A stretch of DNA of 7,328 nucleotides from Mycobacterium sp. GTDB lineage: Bacteria; Actinomycetota; Actinomycetes; Mycobacteriales; Mycobacteriaceae. The notes beneath the pieces are model-generated. The model was not told where the DNA came from and made no database searches. It was given only the letters and a program-made list of their open reading frames with translations. A program made the position numbers and the translations under genes. Numbering within the stretch: the stretch's first letter is position 1; each line of letters opens with the position of its first letter. Positions 5,957 to 7,328 of this stretch are shown here, one piece after another. Location: the NCBI GenBank assembly GCA_018500005.2, contig JAHBAP020000470.1, forward strand, positions 1 to 7,328, in the 5' to 3' direction.

Positions 5957-6457
5957 GTGGGCATGCGACCGCAACCGCAGACCCCCGGACCCGGACAGGA
6001 ATCGGTGTGGGACTACCCGCGACCGCCGCGGCTTGAACGATTCGACGGACCGATCACCGTCGAACTCGGCGGACAGGTGGTCGCCAGTACCGACACAGGT
6101 TGGCGAGTTCTGGAAACAAGTCACCCACCCACGTACTACCTGCCCCGCACCGCATTCAGGGACGGTGTCCTACGGGAAGCGCCCGGTAGCTCGTGGTGTG
6201 AGTGGAAAGGCCAGGCACGGTACTTCGACCTGGTGATCGCCGAAAAAGTCGCTCACAGGGCCGCCTGGAATTATCCAACCCCGACCCCCGGGTTCGCGCC
6301 CCTCGCCGATGCCGTGGCCGTCATGGCTGGGCAGGTCGACCGCTGCACCGTCAACGGCGAGACGGTGACTCCCCAGCCCGGCGGCTTCTACGGCGGTTGG
6401 ATCGCCAGTTGGGTCGTCGGCCCGTTCAAGGGCGGCCCAGGTTCGATGGGCTGGTGA
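5957..6457 (+). CDS. DUF427 family protein
   Basis: A 166-residue protein of the DUF427 family (Pfam also uses the name NTP_transf_9; no firm biochemical role). Family hallmarks are LETSHPPTYYLPRTAF (49-64), SSWCEWKGQARYFDLV (78-93), AAWNYPTPTPGFAPLAD (101-117) and VDRCTVNGETV (127-137). The small beta-rich fold is normally one domain, and this protein adds about 30 N-terminal residues and a Gly/Pro-rich C-terminal end. There is no signal peptide or membrane segment. The start is the GTG directly after the SDR stop (5957) or the ATG two codons later (5963); neither has its own clear ribosome binding site, consistent with reinitiation after the SDR. DUF427 genes often neighbour redox enzymes in actinobacteria (general impression). 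Confidence 0.9.
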   Translation: MGMRPQPQTPGPGQESVWDYPRPPRLERFDGPITVELGGQVVASTDTGWRVLETSHPPTYYLPRTAFRDGVLREAPGSSWCEWKGQARYFDLVIAEKVAHRAAWNYPTPTPGFAPLADAVAVMAGQVDRCTVNGETVTPQPGGFYGGWIASWVVGPFKGGPGSMGW

Positions 6458-6460
6458 ACA

Positions 6461-6478
6461 CCGGCGAGACATCGCCGG
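6461..6478. terminator. Hairpin 1 downstream of the DUF427 gene (shares core with hairpin 2)
   Basis: CCGGCGA (6461-6467), a GACA loop and TCGCCGG (6472-6478) form a perfect 7-bp stem starting three bases after the stop codon. No T-run follows, but mycobacterial intrinsic terminators often lack one. The core CGGCGA-nACA-TCGCCG recurs in hairpin 2, so this may instead be one copy of a repeated element. Confidence 0.5.
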
Positions 6479-6488
6479 CTTCGCATTG

Positions 6489-6512
6489 GTTTCGGCGAAA
6501 CATCGCCGAAAC
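6489..6512. repeat. Hairpin 2: 24-bp near-palindrome upstream of amt
   Basis: GTTTCGGCGA (6489-6498), an AACA loop and TCGCCGAAAC (6503-6512) form a perfect 10-bp stem. Its core repeats that of hairpin 1, with loop starts 31 bp apart. It may be a second terminator arm, a protein-binding palindrome or part of a dispersed repeat. It also supplies the first two boxes of the putative GlnR site. Confidence 0.7.
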
Positions 6513-6534
6513 ATCACCGCCCCTGATCTGAAAC
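6497..6534 (+). promoter_or_regulatory. Putative GlnR binding site upstream of amt
   Basis: GAAAC occurs at 6497-6501, 6508-6512 and 6530-6534, at offsets of 0, 11 and 33 bp. The actinobacterial GlnR box is gTnAC-n6-GAAAC-n6-gTnAC-n6-GAAAC. Here both GAAAC half-sites of that pattern are exact (6508, 6530). The two gTnAC positions are degenerate: GAAAC at 6497 keeps the AC, and GCCCC at 6519 keeps only the first and last bases. The AC-n9-AC spacing reported for mycobacterial GlnR is met at 6500/6511. The site ends 73 bases before the amt start, a sensible distance for activation in nitrogen starvation. Binding is inferred. Confidence 0.5.
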
Positions 6535-6592
6535 ACCACGCCGACATCCTCGTCGACGACGTCGAAGCGGCCGTTTTCTTCGACGCCCGTCG

Positions 6593-6598
6593 AAGGAG
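6593..6598 (+). promoter_or_regulatory. Ribosome binding site deciding the TTG start of amt
   Basis: AAGGAG lies nine bases before the TTG at 6608. The next in-frame ATG (6656) would remove part of the first transmembrane helix, so TTG is preferred. Confidence 0.7.
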
Positions 6599-6607
6599 CT
6601 GAAGACG

Positions 6608-7328
6608 TTGGACATCGATCCCGCCGCCACCGCCTGGCTGCTGACGAGTACTGCAATGGTCCTGCTGATGACGCCCGGGCTGGCGATCTTCTACGGCGGC
6701 ATGGTGCGTACCACCGGGGTGCTCAACATGATCATGATGAGCTTCATCTCGATACCGCTGGTGACGGTGGCCTGGTTGCTGCTGGGCTACAGCCTGGCGT
6801 TCTCGGACGGCTCGACCGGCTTCATCGGCGGACTGTCCTACGTCGGGATGTCGGGCATCGGCCCGGAAACCGCGCATGGATCCGTTCCCGAACTGCTGTA
6901 CGTCACTTTCCAGTTGAGTTTCGCCATCATCACCGCTGCGTTGATCAGCGGAGCGATCGCTGACCGGGCTCGATTCGCCGCTTGGATGGTTTTCGTGCCG
7001 TTGTGGTCCATCGCGGTGTACTCCGTTGTCGCGCACTGGGTATGGGCACCGGGTGGATGGCTGTTCAAGATGGGCGTGCTGGATTACGCGGGCGGACTGG
7101 TTGTCGAGATCGTCTCCGGCGCCTCCGCGCTCGCCCTGGCGCTCGTCCTCGGTCCGCGGCTCGGCTTCAAACAGGATGCGATGCGCCCGCACAATCTGCC
7201 GTTCGTTCTGCTCGGCGTCGGCCTGCTGTGGTTCGGCTGGTTCGGGTTCAATGCCGGTTCGGCCCTGGCTGCCAACGGCGTGGCGTCGGCGGTGTTCCTG
7301 AACACTCTCGTCGCCGGCTGCCTGGGGA
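6608..7328 (+). CDS. amt: Ammonium transporter Amt, 3' end cut by window edge; pore His1 replaced by Glu
   Basis: The first 240 residues of an Amt/Mep/Rh inner-membrane ammonium channel (family length 400-480). The start is TTG, with no signal peptide. Amt signatures are VLLMTPGLAIFYGGMVR (18-34), FQLSFAIITAALISGAIADR (101-120), AHWVWAPGGWL (142-152) with Trp146 (EcAmtB W148), Asp159 in LDYAGG (EcAmtB D160), RPHNLPFVLLGVGLLWFGWFGFNAGS (193-218) with Ser218, and several hydrophobic helices. The first pore-lining histidine (EcAmtB H168, VVHINAG) is Glu167 here, within VVEIVSG. The partner histidine (EcAmtB H318) lies beyond the edge. The loop after helix 2 is much shorter than in the mycobacterial Amt Rv2920c. 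glnB/glnK, if present, would lie beyond the edge. The putative GlnR box upstream suggests nitrogen control. Confidence 0.95.
   Translation, partial: MDIDPAATAWLLTSTAMVLLMTPGLAIFYGGMVRTTGVLNMIMMSFISIPLVTVAWLLLGYSLAFSDGSTGFIGGLSYVGMSGIGPETAHGSVPELLYVTFQLSFAIITAALISGAIADRARFAAWMVFVPLWSIAVYSVVAHWVWAPGGWLFKMGVLDYAGGLVVEIVSGASALALALVLGPRLGFKQDAMRPHNLPFVLLGVGLLWFGWFGFNAGSALAANGVASAVFLNTLVAGCLG

Noticed and set aside
6461..6512. Two-unit CRISPR-like repeat
   Set aside because: There are only two short palindromic copies with no regular spacer and no cas genes; hairpins or an operator explain them better.
6170..7192. 340-residue open frame on the minus strand
   Set aside because: It is antisense to both the DUF427 gene and amt and spans their intergenic hairpins. 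Its composition is Arg/His/Gln-rich with no motif.

Overview
The window is GC-rich, densely coded DNA from an actinobacterium, almost certainly a Mycobacterium (Mycolicibacterium-like) species. The gene set fadE26-fdxD-hsd4A-otsA, and a KstR operator between the first two, correspond to the M. tuberculosis Rv3504-Rv3503c-Rv3502c...Rv3490 neighbourhood. These assignments come from remembered sequences and motifs; no search was run.

Region 1 (1-2399) is a cholesterol side-chain catabolism block. The acyl-CoA dehydrogenase FadE26/ChsE4 (minus strand, cut by the left edge) diverges from a plus-strand pair: a 63-residue ferredoxin (FdxD) and the SDR Hsd4A. A perfect KstR palindrome sits in the shared promoter. 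In M. tuberculosis the ten-gene mce4 sterol importer and Rv3491 lie between hsd4A and otsA. Here the two stop codons are 3 bp apart, so mce4 is absent from this site.

Region 2 (2403-4938, all minus strand) holds trehalose-6-phosphate synthase OtsA. It is preceded by a 54-residue gene whose stop codon abuts the otsA start codon. Upstream of that are two tandem secreted proteins of exactly 136 residues each, with the same four-cysteine layout. The spacings (0, 39 and 28 bp) allow one transcript.

Region 3 (5129-6457, plus strand) is a two-gene unit: a classical FabG-like SDR whose stop is immediately followed by the start of a DUF427 protein.

Region 4 (6458-7328) begins with two tandem hairpins sharing one core sequence. 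One overlaps a series of GAAAC boxes phased at 11 and 22 bp, which resembles a GlnR nitrogen-control site. An ammonium transporter (Amt) follows and is cut by the right edge. Its first pore histidine is replaced by glutamate (E167), the state known from fungal Mep1/Mep3.

The first ~107 bases look abnormal. The FadE26 protein loses its family identity there, mostly through A-to-C changes on the coding strand, which suggests a low-quality contig end. There is no tRNA, rRNA, CRISPR array, insertion sequence or phage gene.
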